DNA from: a virus
IMG/VR virus record: IMGVR_UViG_3300010885_010253
Span: 1 to 31,501 of that record
Length of the DNA: 31,501 nucleotides
Strand: one strand, 5' to 3'
Part shown: positions 21,910-30,713 of the stretch, one piece after another
Layout of the letters: every line of letters begins with the position of its first letter
How positions within the stretch are numbered: the first letter of the stretch is position 1
Notes under the pieces: generated by a model
Told to the model about the DNA's origin: nothing
Database searches by the model: none
The model's input: only the letters and a program-made list of their open reading frames with translations
Program-made: the position numbers and the translations under genes

Positions 21910-22823
21910 CAACACTAGCGCAGATGATTGATGAAGTCCTTATTAACCTTTCAGGTTATACATACCAACAGGACCGTTCAACATATCTTAGAGATGCTGT
22001 GACTACGCTCACATCACCATCGACTGCTCCTACTATCCTATCTCTTGGAGATACAAGTAACGTAGGTAAGGGTATTGTCGAGGTTGACGAAGAGTTAATG
22101 TGGGTTGATTCATTTGACCGCGTTGGCAATACAGCAACCGTTTCACCATACGGACGTGGCTACTTAGGAACAGGCGCTGCTACACACGCAGCCGATGCCA
22201 AGGTTACTATCTCACCTATCTTCCCACGTTATGTAATCAAGAAGGCAATCAACGATACTATCCGAGCAATGGGTGCAAGCCTGTTGTCTATCAAGCAGAC
22301 CACCTTCACATTCAATGCAGCAATCAATACTTACGAGTTTGAAGACTTGAACATTGAGAACATTCTAACTATGTCATGGCAGGATACTGGTCCTTCTAAG
22401 GAATGGATTCGTGTTCGTCGCTGGGACTTCGACCCATTCGCCGATGTTACCACTTGGGGTGCAAACTCTCAGACTGTAACTATTTATGACTACATTACTC
22501 CAGGACGTACAGTAAAGGTGATGTATGCCACACCACCTACTGCTATGGAAAATGGAACAGATGTATTTACAACAGTAACAGGATACCCTGAATCAGCGCG
22601 AGACATCGCAATCCTAGGTGCATCATACAGACTATTGGCTTACCTTGACCCTGCACGTGCGGGTCAAATCAGCCCACAGGCGGACGAAACAGATGGCAAG
22701 CGCCCATACGGTGCAAGTGCCTCAGCAACAAAGCAACTCTTTGCTCTTTACTCACAGCGTCTTAATGAGGAAATTAGCACACAGCAAAACCAATACCCGC
22801 CTCGCATTCACTACACCCGATAG
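21906..22823 (+). CDS. Head-tail adaptor / tail tubular-type protein candidate, 305 aa
   Basis: Mixed fold: N-terminal helix (MTTLAQMIDEVLINLSGYTY), a beta-rich middle (VEVDEELMWVDSFDRVGNTA, VSPYGRGYLGTGAATHAADA), a helical pair around KKAINDTIRAMGASLLSI, a second beta region, then a long helical end (ARDIAILGASYRLLAYLDPA). Size, fold style and place between head genes and fibres fit the adaptor ring that joins portal to tail in podoviruses. No direct family signature recognised. Confidence 0.6.
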   Translation: MTTLAQMIDEVLINLSGYTYQQDRSTYLRDAVTTLTSPSTAPTILSLGDTSNVGKGIVEVDEELMWVDSFDRVGNTATVSPYGRGYLGTGAATHAADAKVTISPIFPRYVIKKAINDTIRAMGASLLSIKQTTFTFNAAINTYEFEDLNIENILTMSWQDTGPSKEWIRVRRWDFDPFADVTTWGANSQTVTIYDYITPGRTVKVMYATPPTAMENGTDVFTTVTGYPESARDIAILGASYRLLAYLDPARAGQISPQADETDGKRPYGASASATKQLFALYSQRLNEEISTQQNQYPPRIHYTR

Positions 22824-22831
22824 GAACCTGA

Positions 22832-25012
22832 ATGACAACTAGAAAATACTCCTCACGCTCTCAGCAATCAACGCTGACAGGTACAGTAACCTCAGGTGCT
22901 ACCACGATGGCAGTCATCTCTGGTACGTCGCTACTTGGTGGTGTAACAATCCCTGCTGGTACAACCTTTACGATTGTTATCGACCCAGATACGGCAATCG
23001 AAGAAATTGTAGATGCCACGGCGGTATCAACCAATACCTTTAATATTACTCGAGCCATTGATGGCTCATCAGCACAGGAACATACAGCAGGAGCAGTAGT
23101 TCGTCACATGGCTATTGGCCGTGACTACCGTGAGGCAAACACTCACATCGAGTCTACCACTGGCGTACACGGTGCTACAGGGGCTGTAGTAGGTACTACA
23201 GATACTCAGACCCTGACCAATAAGACACTGACTTCCCCTACGATTACTAACCCTAGCATCTCGGGTGCTGGTGTAGATGCAAGCATCGTCTTTGAAGGAG
23301 CAACTGCTGATGCTTATGAAACTACTCTTACAGTAGTTGACCCTACACAGGACAATACAATCACAATGCCTAATACAACAGGCACAGTGGTGATTGCTAC
23401 AGCAGTCCAGACTCTTACAAACAAGACTTTAACCAGCCCGACTATCTCAGGCTCACCAGTTATTACTGGTCTATCTTCTGCAGGTATGTCTGCCTCATCT
23501 GCTACTCCTAAAGATTACGTAGATAGCATTCTAGGCTCAGCAACTGCAGCATCTACGTCTGCTGCTAGTGCAGCAACTAGTGCTACATCTGCTGCAACAA
23601 GCGCTACAAGCGCAGCAGCCAGTGCAACGGCAGCAGCGGCATCTGCCGTCACAGCAGGAAGTTCAGCAACAGCAGCAGCAACTTCTGCTACCTCAGCAGC
23701 AGCCTCTGCCACAGCAGCAGCAACTAGTGCATCAAGTGCGGCAACAAGTGCCACAGCAGCGGCTACATCAGCCACATCTGCTGCAGCCAGTGCGACAACT
23801 GCTGCTGCTTCTGTAGCAACAATTGCAGGGTATGCAACTACTGCATCTAACTCAGCAAGTGCAGCAGCCACAAGCGCCTCAAGCGCATCAACATCTGCTG
23901 CATCTGCATTAACTTCTGCAAACTCTGCTGCTACTAGCGCTTCTACTATGGGTACAAGCGTTACGGCTGCAGCGACAAGTGCTGCTAGTGCAGCGACAAG
24001 CGCAACGGCTGCAGCAACTTCGGCTGCATCTGCAGCAACGTCTGCATCTGCTGCTTCGACATCAGCAAGTAGCGCATCAACAAGTGCAAGTTCAGCATTG
24101 ACAAGTGCAAACAGTGCAAGTACAAGTGCTGCCTCGGCAGGCACATCGGCTACTGCATCTGCTACATCAGCAAGTGCATCTGCGACATCCGCAACTGCAG
24201 CAGCGACTAGCGCCTCGTCTGCCGCTACATCGGCATCTTCTGCTGCAACGACATACGATGATTTTGATGACCGATATCTTGGTAGCAAGTCAACTGCTCC
24301 TACAGTAGACAATGATGGCAACACACTTCTTGTAGGTGCTATTTATTGGAACTCAACTCTTAACAATATGTATGTATGGTCAGGTTCTGCATGGGTGCAG
24401 ATTGCTACAACTAGCGTTTACACGGCACCTACACTTGGCTCGACCACCATTAACTCTGGCGCAACAGTATCCAATGTTAATGCTTTAACTATTAACTCAA
24501 CAACCATACCAACATCTAAGACTTTAGTAGTAACTACAGATAAACTGTCTGCCCTTGCTGCTACTACATCTACTGAACTTGCTGGTGTTATCTCAGATGA
24601 AACAGGTACAGGAGCATTAGTATTTGCTACATCACCAACATTGGTTACACCCGTACTTGGCGTTGCAACGGCAACATCTATTAACTCAACAACAATTCCT
24701 TCATCTAAGACTCTAGTAGCCACAGACTCAACTGTTTATGTAGTCCCTTCTCAGACTGGAAACTCAGGCAAGTTCTTAACAACAGATGGCACTGCATCGT
24801 CTTGGGGTACTGTTGCTAGTTATTCAGCCCCAACTATTGGCTCAACATCTATTCCTTCAGGTACTACAGTAACAACTATTGCTGGTTTAACTTTAACAGC
24901 ACCAACATTAACTGGAACAGTAACTGCATCAGGAGATATTAACCTGTCTGCAACAAATGGACCAGGAAGTTTAATTGACGAACTAGCCCTCATTATGATG
25001 GGCGCCCTCTAA
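22832..25012 (+). CDS. Tail fibre with Ala/Ser/Thr repeat shaft, 726 aa
   Basis: N-terminal ~110 residues are beta-rich and end YREANTHIE, like fibre attachment domains. The motif QTLTNKTLTSPTI then occurs twice (about 128 and 190), as in many phage fibres. Residues about 236-473 are nearly pure Ala, Ser and Thr with seven-residue regularity (SAATSAT-like), a probable trimeric shaft as in lambda Stf-type side fibres. A beta-rich C-terminal head (VDNDGNTLLVGAIYWNSTLN, VWSGSAWVQIATT and more) probably binds the host surface. The 5' gene is the adaptor and the 3' genes also encode receptor-region proteins. Confidence 0.85.
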   Translation: MTTRKYSSRSQQSTLTGTVTSGATTMAVISGTSLLGGVTIPAGTTFTIVIDPDTAIEEIVDATAVSTNTFNITRAIDGSSAQEHTAGAVVRHMAIGRDYREANTHIESTTGVHGATGAVVGTTDTQTLTNKTLTSPTITNPSISGAGVDASIVFEGATADAYETTLTVVDPTQDNTITMPNTTGTVVIATAVQTLTNKTLTSPTISGSPVITGLSSAGMSASSATPKDYVDSILGSATAASTSAASAATSATSAATSATSAAASATAAAASAVTAGSSATAAATSATSAAASATAAATSASSAATSATAAATSATSAAASATTAAASVATIAGYATTASNSASAAATSASSASTSAASALTSANSAATSASTMGTSVTAAATSAASAATSATAAATSAASAATSASAASTSASSASTSASSALTSANSASTSAASAGTSATASATSASASATSATAAATSASSAATSASSAATTYDDFDDRYLGSKSTAPTVDNDGNTLLVGAIYWNSTLNNMYVWSGSAWVQIATTSVYTAPTLGSTTINSGATVSNVNALTINSTTIPTSKTLVVTTDKLSALAATTSTELAGVISDETGTGALVFATSPTLVTPVLGVATATSINSTTIPSSKTLVATDSTVYVVPSQTGNSGKFLTTDGTASSWGTVASYSAPTIGSTSIPSGTTVTTIAGLTLTAPTLTGTVTASGDINLSATNGPGSLIDELALIMMGAL
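23537..24251 (+). repeat. Ala/Ser/Thr repeat region of the tail fibre
   Basis: About 238 codons drawn almost only from GCA/GCT/GCC, AGT/AGC/TCA/TCT and ACA/ACT. Repeat units are short and imperfect (GCAACAAGTGC-like). Long open frames on both strands here are by-products of this composition. The length is likely to vary between relatives. Confidence 0.85.
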
Positions 25013-25031
25013 CAACGAAAGGTAGTAACTA

Positions 25032-25334
25032 ATGGCTACAACAACCAAAGTGCTGGCTCGTACAGCAGCAGCAACAACAAGCACAACTCTATACACAGTA
25101 CCTTCTGCAACTACAACGATAGTGACTAATATTGTAGTAACCAATACAGCAACAAGTGCAGCAACATTTACACTTGGTTTAAATAGTGTATCAATGTTTA
25201 CAACCACAGCGATTGCTGCTAATACAACAGCAATGTTTGACCTTAAGCAAGTCTTAGCAACAACTCAGACTATTACTGGTCTTGCATCAGCAACAACTGT
25301 TAACTTTCACATTAGCGGAATTGAGGTATCATAA
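25032..25334 (+). CDS. Small beta-rich tail protein, 100 aa
   Basis: Alternating Thr/Val/Ala strands (TTLYTVPSATTTIVTNIVVT, TFTLGLNSVSMFTTTAIAAN) with no charged clusters suggest an all-beta domain. It lies between the fibre and the glycine-rich protein, so it is probably part of the receptor-binding tip or a fibre connector. GGTAGTAACTA spaces the start; the ribosome site is modest. Confidence 0.7.
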   Translation: MATTTKVLARTAAATTSTTLYTVPSATTTIVTNIVVTNTATSAATFTLGLNSVSMFTTTAIAANTTAMFDLKQVLATTQTITGLASATTVNFHISGIEVS

Positions 25335-25335
25335 T

Positions 25336-26406
25336 ATGGGCGTATCAGTATTTCCTGCATCAGGCGGAATTAGCATTAGTGATGTAAGAACAGCAAACTC
25401 AACATTAACTTTACAGCAAACAATTACTTCATCTCAAGCAGTAACAATTCCTGCTGGAGTCACACGCGTATTTGCCATTGTAATTGGTGGTGGCGGTGGT
25501 GGTTCAAGTGGAAATCAATCAGGAAACCAGGGCGGCACAGGAGGCGGTGGTGGAGGCGGTATTTCTTATGGCTGGACTGTTCCATCAAAATATGCGTTTA
25601 TTGGTGCTGGTGGTGCTGGTGGTCCATCAGGTGCCAACAATGGAAGTATTGGAAACCCAAGTGTTTTTGGTTCAATAGTTGCTGGTGGTGGAGGTCCAGG
25701 TTTGAATAACAACAACGGCCAAAATGTTACTTGGGTAAATGTTTCGCAATCTCCTTATTTTATGTCAGTAAGTGGTTCAACTAGCGCATCTACATCTGGT
25801 GCAATACCTGGAAATGTTCTTATTGCTAATGGTGGTGTTGGTGGTTCATTAAACCAAGGCGGCGACGTTGCTGGCTCTGGTGTTGCAATAACAAACGATG
25901 TTGCTACAACATCAATTAGAGAATACACATTTGGTTGGGGAGAAGTAACAATTCTTATTGGAAGCCCTAATATAGCAAGTGCTAGCCCATCTTCTGCTTA
26001 CTATGGAAATAGTGCTGGTGCTAATTGTACTACTACTTCCAATGCTAACGGACGCTCTGCTGGTAACGCTACTTATGCAGGAGGTGGCGGAGCAGGTGGA
26101 CAAAACAACTCTGGTGGTTCTGGTACTGGCGGTACTGGTGGTAACGGTGGAGCAACTTCATTTGGTAACTACACAGGAGGAACTGGTGGAGCAGGCGCAT
26201 CAACTTCTGCTGGCGGAGGCGCTGGTGGAGGTGCTGGTGCAGTAGGCAATGGAAATAACGGTGCTAATGGAATTGCTGTTTCTGGTGGCGGAGCAGGCGG
26301 AAATGGTGGAACAGGTGGCGGTGGCGGTGGCGGTGGTGGCTCAGGCTACAACGGCGGCGGCACAGGTGGTTCTGGCGGTTCTGGTTGCGTAATGTTATTT
26401 TACTAA
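25336..26406 (+). CDS. Glycine-rich tail adhesin-like protein, 356 aa
   Basis: ATG 25336 begins right after the previous stop; the longer frame from 25282 overlaps it and is less likely. The N-terminal 60 residues form a beta domain (VTIPAGVTRVFAIVIGGGGG, the usual entry to glycine-rich tail proteins). The rest is Gly, Asn, Ser and Ala with runs such as GGTGGGGGGG. Such proteins can pack polyglycine-II helices with variable tips, as in T-even-type gp38 adhesins, and decide host range. Ends GGSGGSGCVMLFY; the hydrophobic end with Cys is common in this class. Confidence 0.78.
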   Translation: MGVSVFPASGGISISDVRTANSTLTLQQTITSSQAVTIPAGVTRVFAIVIGGGGGGSSGNQSGNQGGTGGGGGGGISYGWTVPSKYAFIGAGGAGGPSGANNGSIGNPSVFGSIVAGGGGPGLNNNNGQNVTWVNVSQSPYFMSVSGSTSASTSGAIPGNVLIANGGVGGSLNQGGDVAGSGVAITNDVATTSIREYTFGWGEVTILIGSPNIASASPSSAYYGNSAGANCTTTSNANGRSAGNATYAGGGGAGGQNNSGGSGTGGTGGNGGATSFGNYTGGTGGAGASTSAGGGAGGGAGAVGNGNNGANGIAVSGGGAGGNGGTGGGGGGGGGSGYNGGGTGGSGGSGCVMLFY

Positions 26407-26417
26407 GGAGAATATAA

Positions 26418-26618
26418 ATGTTTAATTATGCTTATATAGTTGATGGGGTAGTAATAACTGTTCTTGTCTTTGATGACCAAGAACTACCACATACATTTGG
26501 AAATGCAATTCTAGTAACAGAAGAAACGGGTCCAGCAGGAATAGGTTATGCCTGGGATGGAACAGTCTTTACTCGACCAGTAGAGCCAGAAGTAATAGCA
26601 ATAGAACCAACAGAATAA
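26418..26618 (+). CDS. Small fibre-associated protein, 66 aa
   Basis: Starts MFNYAYIVDGVVITVLVFDD and contains GIGYAWDGTVFTRPVEP. This pattern (a short beta protein with xxGVVxxVxVxD and GIGxxxDGxxF) is typical of small proteins after phage tail-fibre genes, often fibre assembly or tip proteins. AAGGAG precedes the start. Confidence 0.68.
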   Translation: MFNYAYIVDGVVITVLVFDDQELPHTFGNAILVTEETGPAGIGYAWDGTVFTRPVEPEVIAIEPTE

Positions 26619-26681
26619 CAATTACCCCTGAGCACGGGTTTAAACTGCTCAACTAATATTCCAACATTTAAGGGGACTAAA

Positions 26682-27404
26682 ATGATTCAACCAAAAGAAA
26701 CAGTAGCAATCGGCTGGTGTGATAATGGCATGGTAGATGGCAAGTTTACTGAGGGACTTATGTCTGCAGTAATTACTGGTGCGGCAAACAAAATGCCCAT
26801 CACTACATCTATGAGAGTGCAAGGCAATCAGATTGGTAGGCAGCGTCAAGTCCTATGGGACTATTGGGCTGACAATGTCAAAACTGACTGGTTACTATGG
26901 GTAGATTCGGACATTGTCCTAACACCAGAAGTAATGCAAAAGTTATGGGCAACTGCTGACAAGCATCATCGCCCTGTTGTTAGTGGAGTTTACTTCATCT
27001 CTAAGGAGAATGAAGGAACGCTCATGAAGCCATACCCAGTACTCTTCAACGATGTATCTGAGTTTCAGGTTCAGTATGTGCATCCACTGCCACAGAACGA
27101 AGTAATTAAGTGCGACTCAGCAGGGTTTGGTTTAGTGCTTATGCACAAGTCAATTATTCCAACTATGCGTGAGAAGTATCCTAACCAGTCTATGTTTATG
27201 GAGACAGCAGGTGGTCATGATGACCAGTTCATCGGAGAAGATATTATCTTCTTCCGTAAGATGAAATCTGCAGGCATTCCACTACATGCGCATACTGGTG
27301 CTTTAGTAAAGCATATGAAGCGTTTTGCGCTTGACTATGATTACTATGGTATGTACTGGACAATGGATGGCATTCAAAAGAAAATGAAAGAACAACCAAA
27401 CTAA
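26682..27404 (+). CDS. GT-A-fold glycosyltransferase
   Basis: A 240-residue protein with the marks of a small GT2-like GT-A enzyme: DWLLWVDSDIVLTP (DxD at Asp75-Asp77, metal and nucleotide-sugar binding), VVSGVYFISKEN, CDSAGFGLVLMHKS (acceptor region), FIGEDIIFFRKMKSAG (ED at 186-187, likely catalytic) and HAHTGALVKHMK (metal-binding His). It sits between receptor-binding genes and the nozzle. The likeliest substrates are therefore phage tail proteins such as the Ser/Thr-rich fibre; host surface glycans or DNA are alternatives. A 63-base gap with a weak GAGCA/TGCTC inverted repeat precedes it. Confidence 0.85.
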   Translation: MIQPKETVAIGWCDNGMVDGKFTEGLMSAVITGAANKMPITTSMRVQGNQIGRQRQVLWDYWADNVKTDWLLWVDSDIVLTPEVMQKLWATADKHHRPVVSGVYFISKENEGTLMKPYPVLFNDVSEFQVQYVHPLPQNEVIKCDSAGFGLVLMHKSIIPTMREKYPNQSMFMETAGGHDDQFIGEDIIFFRKMKSAGIPLHAHTGALVKHMKRFALDYDYYGMYWTMDGIQKKMKEQPN

Positions 27405-27413
27405 GGAGTCTAC

Positions 27414-29408
27414 GTGGCTGGTCGTGATATTACCGAAGGTCGTGCAACGCGGGCGATTGCTGTTGATGTTGGTGTAGTTTCTACATCTTCTATCTGGCAA
27501 AACACTGATGTAGCATATGATGTTGCAGTAGGTGGCATGCCATTTATCTACGCAATCAGTGATGCACGTCCTTACATCCGACAGACTGCACCGTTCCGTA
27601 AGGAACAGTTTGACAATCAGACTGAGCCAGGTGAGCAATCACTTACTGGTTGGTGGCTTCGCAGTCAGATGTCCTTCCATGGTGGAGATGGTATCACCTT
27701 TTACGACCCAGCAAATGCTACGACTAACTCACTCGACCACTATCGCTTCTCTGATAGCAAGGGTGTAAATGTTTGGAATCAGGGTAAGGTAACTCTTCTT
27801 AAGAATGTAACCTCTGGACATGTTACTACTGGCCCTATTGCAAGCAATGGTGTAGTGCAACAGCATCTACGTTCTATCAAGTGGAGCACCTTTACTGGTG
27901 CATTACTACATGATGAGTACGATGTTGACAAGATTAAGGTGACGGACCCATCTAACCCAGTTCACTTCATTGATTACAACAGTGGTGCTGATTCTCCTGT
28001 GTATGCTATCTGTGACGATGGAACTTTTGCTTACTGGATTACTAACACATCAACCAAAAAGACTGTGTACAAAAAAGCATTGACTCTTACTTCTGCTGAC
28101 GCTGATACTAAGATGTTTGACGAAATTGGTGTGGTATCAAATGCTGTTATGGAGTATGTAAAAGATAGAATTATTCTATGTGCTGATAACAAGGTTTATG
28201 AATTTTCTACATCAGCCTCAGCATTGCCATCACCTGTGTATACTCAAACAACAACTACCCATGTGTATACATCTATTGCAGCATCAGGTCCTGCTATCTA
28301 CATTGCTGGATACAACGGCAGCCAATCAACTATTCAAAAGTTTACCCTATCAACTGCTGGTGTAATGCCAACATTGACAAGTGCAATTACGGCAGCAGAA
28401 ATGCCAACTGGTGAGATTGTCCACAAGATTTATTACTACCTTGGTTACATGATGATTGGAACCAACAAGGGTATCCGAGTAGCAGCAGTATCAGACCAAG
28501 ACGGTTCGATTAACTACGGCCCACTCATCGTGGAAACAACTCAACCTTGCTATGACTTTGCAGCAAATGACCATTATGTATGGTGTGCCACTAGTGTTGC
28601 TGGAGCACCAGGATTAATCCGCATTGACTTAAGTAGCGAGATTGAGCCACTACGTTTTGCTTATGCAAATGACATCTATTACTCTGGCGTAACGGGACAC
28701 GTTACTACTGCTGTCTGCTTTGATGGCAATACTGACCCAGCAACAACAGATAGATTAATGTTTGCTACTGCGTATGCTTCGGCTGCAAATGGTGCTATCT
28801 ATGTTGAAGATGCGTCAACTCTTATGACAAGCGGATACATACAGACTGGGTATATTAGATACAACACACTAGAACCCAAGAACTTTAAGCGCCTTATTGC
28901 GCGTGGTGACTACACCTACGGGTCAATAATGCTTGAGACTGTTGATGCAGATGGAACAGAGTACGACGTCATAACATATGATGTAAACGTACCACCAGTT
29001 GAGGTAACAACATCAACCCCACAGACAGCCCAAGAATATCTAGGATATAAATTTGTCCTAACCCGTGATGCAACTGATGCTACCAAGGGACCAATCATGG
29101 AAGGCTATCAGGCTAAGGCAACTATCGCTACGCCTCGACAGCGAGTAATGAGATTCCCCGTCTATTGCTATGACGTGGAGACAGATAGATATAACGTGCA
29201 GGTTGGATACGAAGGCAGAGCCTTTGATAGAATCGGCCAACTAGAATCCGTTGAAGAAAGCGGAGACGTTATAACATGGCAGGACCTTACTACAGGTGAG
29301 TCACGCCAGGCTGTCATTGAACAAATCTCTTTCACCCGCCTCACACCTCCTGACCGTGGATTCACGGGCTATGGTGGTGTCATTGATATCACGATTAGGA
29401 CAGTCTAA
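27414..29408 (+). CDS. Tail nozzle / beta-propeller tail protein, 664 aa
   Basis: GTG start with AAGGAG five bases before. Beta-rich throughout: a short N-terminal segment (GRATRAIAVDVGVVSTSSIW), then repeating blades with Trp, Tyr and aromatic turns (DDGTFAYWITNTSTKKTVYK, NKVYEFSTSASALPSPVYTQ, YYYLGYMMIGTNKGIRVAAV) suggesting a propeller. The C-terminal beta domain ends RGFTGYGGVIDITIRTV. Podovirus nozzle proteins (T7 gp12-like role) are of this size and fold style. It would close the tail tip and open on receptor binding. Overlaps the next gene (TAATG). Confidence 0.72.
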   Translation: MAGRDITEGRATRAIAVDVGVVSTSSIWQNTDVAYDVAVGGMPFIYAISDARPYIRQTAPFRKEQFDNQTEPGEQSLTGWWLRSQMSFHGGDGITFYDPANATTNSLDHYRFSDSKGVNVWNQGKVTLLKNVTSGHVTTGPIASNGVVQQHLRSIKWSTFTGALLHDEYDVDKIKVTDPSNPVHFIDYNSGADSPVYAICDDGTFAYWITNTSTKKTVYKKALTLTSADADTKMFDEIGVVSNAVMEYVKDRIILCADNKVYEFSTSASALPSPVYTQTTTTHVYTSIAASGPAIYIAGYNGSQSTIQKFTLSTAGVMPTLTSAITAAEMPTGEIVHKIYYYLGYMMIGTNKGIRVAAVSDQDGSINYGPLIVETTQPCYDFAANDHYVWCATSVAGAPGLIRIDLSSEIEPLRFAYANDIYYSGVTGHVTTAVCFDGNTDPATTDRLMFATAYASAANGAIYVEDASTLMTSGYIQTGYIRYNTLEPKNFKRLIARGDYTYGSIMLETVDADGTEYDVITYDVNVPPVEVTTSTPQTAQEYLGYKFVLTRDATDATKGPIMEGYQAKATIATPRQRVMRFPVYCYDVETDRYNVQVGYEGRAFDRIGQLESVEESGDVITWQDLTTGESRQAVIEQISFTRLTPPDRGFTGYGGVIDITIRTV

Positions 29409-29614
29409 TGCAAGCACAAGACTACGCAACGGTAGCCGTTGCAGTATTAACAATTATAGGTGGCTTCGTTGGTGCAGTTAAGTGGCTAGTCAAGCACTAC
29501 CTCAACGAACTCAAGCCTAATAGTGGTTCAAGTTTAAAAGATTCCGTCATTAGACTGGAAGAAAAAGTAGAAATCCTATACCAGATGATGTTACAAAAGG
29601 GGAGAAATGAATGA
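29408..29614 (+). CDS. Small membrane protein of the lysis cassette, 68 aa
   Basis: One N-terminal membrane segment (ATVAVAVLTIIGGFVGAVKWLV, trimmed: residues about 7-28), then a basic turn and a coiled-coil tail (VIRLEEKVEILYQMM). This is the layout of many small phage lysis accessory or holin-like proteins. Starts one base inside the nozzle stop and overlaps the endolysin by four bases (ATGA). Confidence 0.7.
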   Translation: MQAQDYATVAVAVLTIIGGFVGAVKWLVKHYLNELKPNSGSSLKDSVIRLEEKVEILYQMMLQKGRNE

Positions 29615-30120
29615 AGCCTGTTGCCAAGAAAGCCACACCTGCCGCTATTGCTGTCCTTCGACAAGCCACAGCGATAGCACCGTCTCGTTTGAAAGTATCC
29701 GATGGACTTCTCCCGTCGAAAGCGCATCAGGTTCAAAGTCCGAATTCAGACCATAACACAGGGTTGGCAGTTGATTTAACTCACGACCCTAAGCATGGCA
29801 TCGACTGTGTTGATATCTTCCAGAAACTCAAGGAAGACAAGCGAGTCAAGTACCTGATTTTCAAGGGAAAGATTTGGTCAGCAGAGCGTGCAAGAGAAGG
29901 AGACCGTGATTACGACGGTTCCAATAAGCACAATAGACATCTTCATGTGTCAATCAATGAGGGGATGGGCAACGATACTTCACCTTGGTTCTGGTGGCTT
30001 AATCAGCCTAAGGTAATCAATCAGGTGAAGGCGGTACTAATACCATCGCCAAGCAAGAAAACGTATAAGGCTGCAGTTTGCACTTGTTGCAAAGTCCATA
30101 CGTCAAATCCTACGTCCTAA
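29611..30120 (+). CDS. Endolysin, peptidase M15-like
   Basis: A 169-residue protein with the zinc-peptidase motifs SDHNTGLAVDLTHD (SxHxxGxAxD type, His and Asp ligands) and HNRHLHVSI (HxH type). These mark the M15/VanY group, which cleave D-Ala-D-Ala or L-Ala-D-Glu links in peptidoglycan stems. Basic N-terminus and C-terminus with a short Cys cluster (CTCCKVHTS). No signal peptide, so it should depend on a holin. Flanked by two membrane-protein genes. Confidence 0.85.
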   Translation: MKPVAKKATPAAIAVLRQATAIAPSRLKVSDGLLPSKAHQVQSPNSDHNTGLAVDLTHDPKHGIDCVDIFQKLKEDKRVKYLIFKGKIWSAERAREGDRDYDGSNKHNRHLHVSINEGMGNDTSPWFWWLNQPKVINQVKAVLIPSPSKKTYKAAVCTCCKVHTSNPTS

Positions 30121-30129
30121 GGAGGACTT

Positions 30130-30321
30130 ATGAACACAGAGAAACTAGTTGCAATCGCAGGCACATACCTACGTGCTGCTTTCGCATCAGTGCTAGCAAT
30201 GTATATTGCAGGAATCACAGACCCTAAAGCATTAGGTTCAGCGTTCCTTGCATCCCTTGCTGCACCTATCCTAAAGGCATTAGACCCTAAAGAGTCTGCC
30301 TACGGCAAAGGTTCAGAGTAA
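30130..30321 (+). CDS. Holin candidate, 63 aa
   Basis: Two membrane segments: about 13-28 (AAFASVLAMYIAGI region) and about 36-50 (LGSAFLASLAAPILKAL), with a short polar loop and a charged tail. Excellent AAGGAGG site. Size, topology and position right after the endolysin are typical of a small class-II-like holin. Last gene of the late operon. Confidence 0.75.
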   Translation: MNTEKLVAIAGTYLRAAFASVLAMYIAGITDPKALGSAFLASLAAPILKALDPKESAYGKGSE

Positions 30322-30358
30322 CCATTTAAGGCCCCTAGCAGGGCTATAGAGACAAGAA

Positions 30359-30405
30359 ACCCCCCTACCTTAGTGATTATACTAGGGTAAGGGGGTCTTT
30401 TGTTG
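30359..30405 (+). terminator. Strong terminator of the late operon, possibly bidirectional
   Basis: ACCCCC at 30359-30364 pairs with GGGGGT at 30391-30396. After one C-A mismatch the stem continues through nine more pairs around a short GATTAT loop. TCTTTTGTTGTTT follows on the plus side. On the minus side GGGGGGTTTCTTG gives a weaker T tract, which could also stop the leftward gene at 30416-30568. Confidence 0.9.
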
Positions 30406-30415
30406 TTTCTAAAGG

Positions 30416-30568
30416 TTAATCTAGAGAATCTTCCTCTAGGCTATCCAGCCATTCTGTGTATTGCTTACCTCGAATTCGTGCCTTGATGTCGTAGTATGCT
30501 GCTTCTAATGCATAGAATACGGTGATACCAACGAGTGAAGCCAACGCTACTTCTAGAAAATTTGACAT
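30416..30568 (-). CDS. Small leftward membrane protein, 50 aa
   Basis: Starts MSNFLEVALASLVGITVFYA and ends DSLEEDSLD. One membrane segment (about 6-24), then a basic stretch (DIKARIRGK) and an acidic end. AAGGAG lies six bases before the ATG. It is the only leftward gene right of the late operon and converges on the terminator at 30359. The AT-rich region 30569-30700 must hold its promoter; several -10-like sequences make the choice unclear. Function unknown. Confidence 0.68.
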   Translation of the reverse strand: MSNFLEVALASLVGITVFYALEAAYYDIKARIRGKQYTEWLDSLEEDSLD

Positions 30569-30608
30569 AGTACTCCTTAGATATAGTTATAGTTTATATA
30601 CTATATAC

Positions 30609-30706
30609 AAGGCCAAAGGCCTTTATATATTTTCTTTATATATCAATTATACATAGGCAATTACCAATCGTTGGATAGCCACGGTCTTACGACCGCTGTG
30701 TATAAT
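30609..30706. promoter_or_regulatory. Divergent AT-rich control region with two hairpins and a leaderless rightward -10
   Basis: AAGGCC-AAA-GGCCTT (30609-30623) has the same 6-3-6 geometry as hairpins before the late operon. CGGTC-TTAC-GACCG (30682-30695) lies just upstream of TATAAT (30701-30706). That -10 is only seven bases from the ATG at 30714, so transcription should begin at or next to the start codon. No good -35 at 16-18 bp is seen; the inverted repeat may bind an activator instead. Confidence 0.6.
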
Positions 30707-30713
30707 TCTATAT

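Noticed and set aside
23515-24324. Long antisense open frame (269 codons) opposite the fibre shaft
   Set aside because: It exists only because Ala/Ser/Thr codon repeats lack stops on both strands; the product is a meaningless Ala/Val/Asp repeat with no start signals.
3799-30675. Shared AATCGTTGGA in both AT-rich control regions (3799-3808 and 30666-30675)
   Set aside because: A single 10-base match in 31.5 kb is expected by chance and the surroundings differ.
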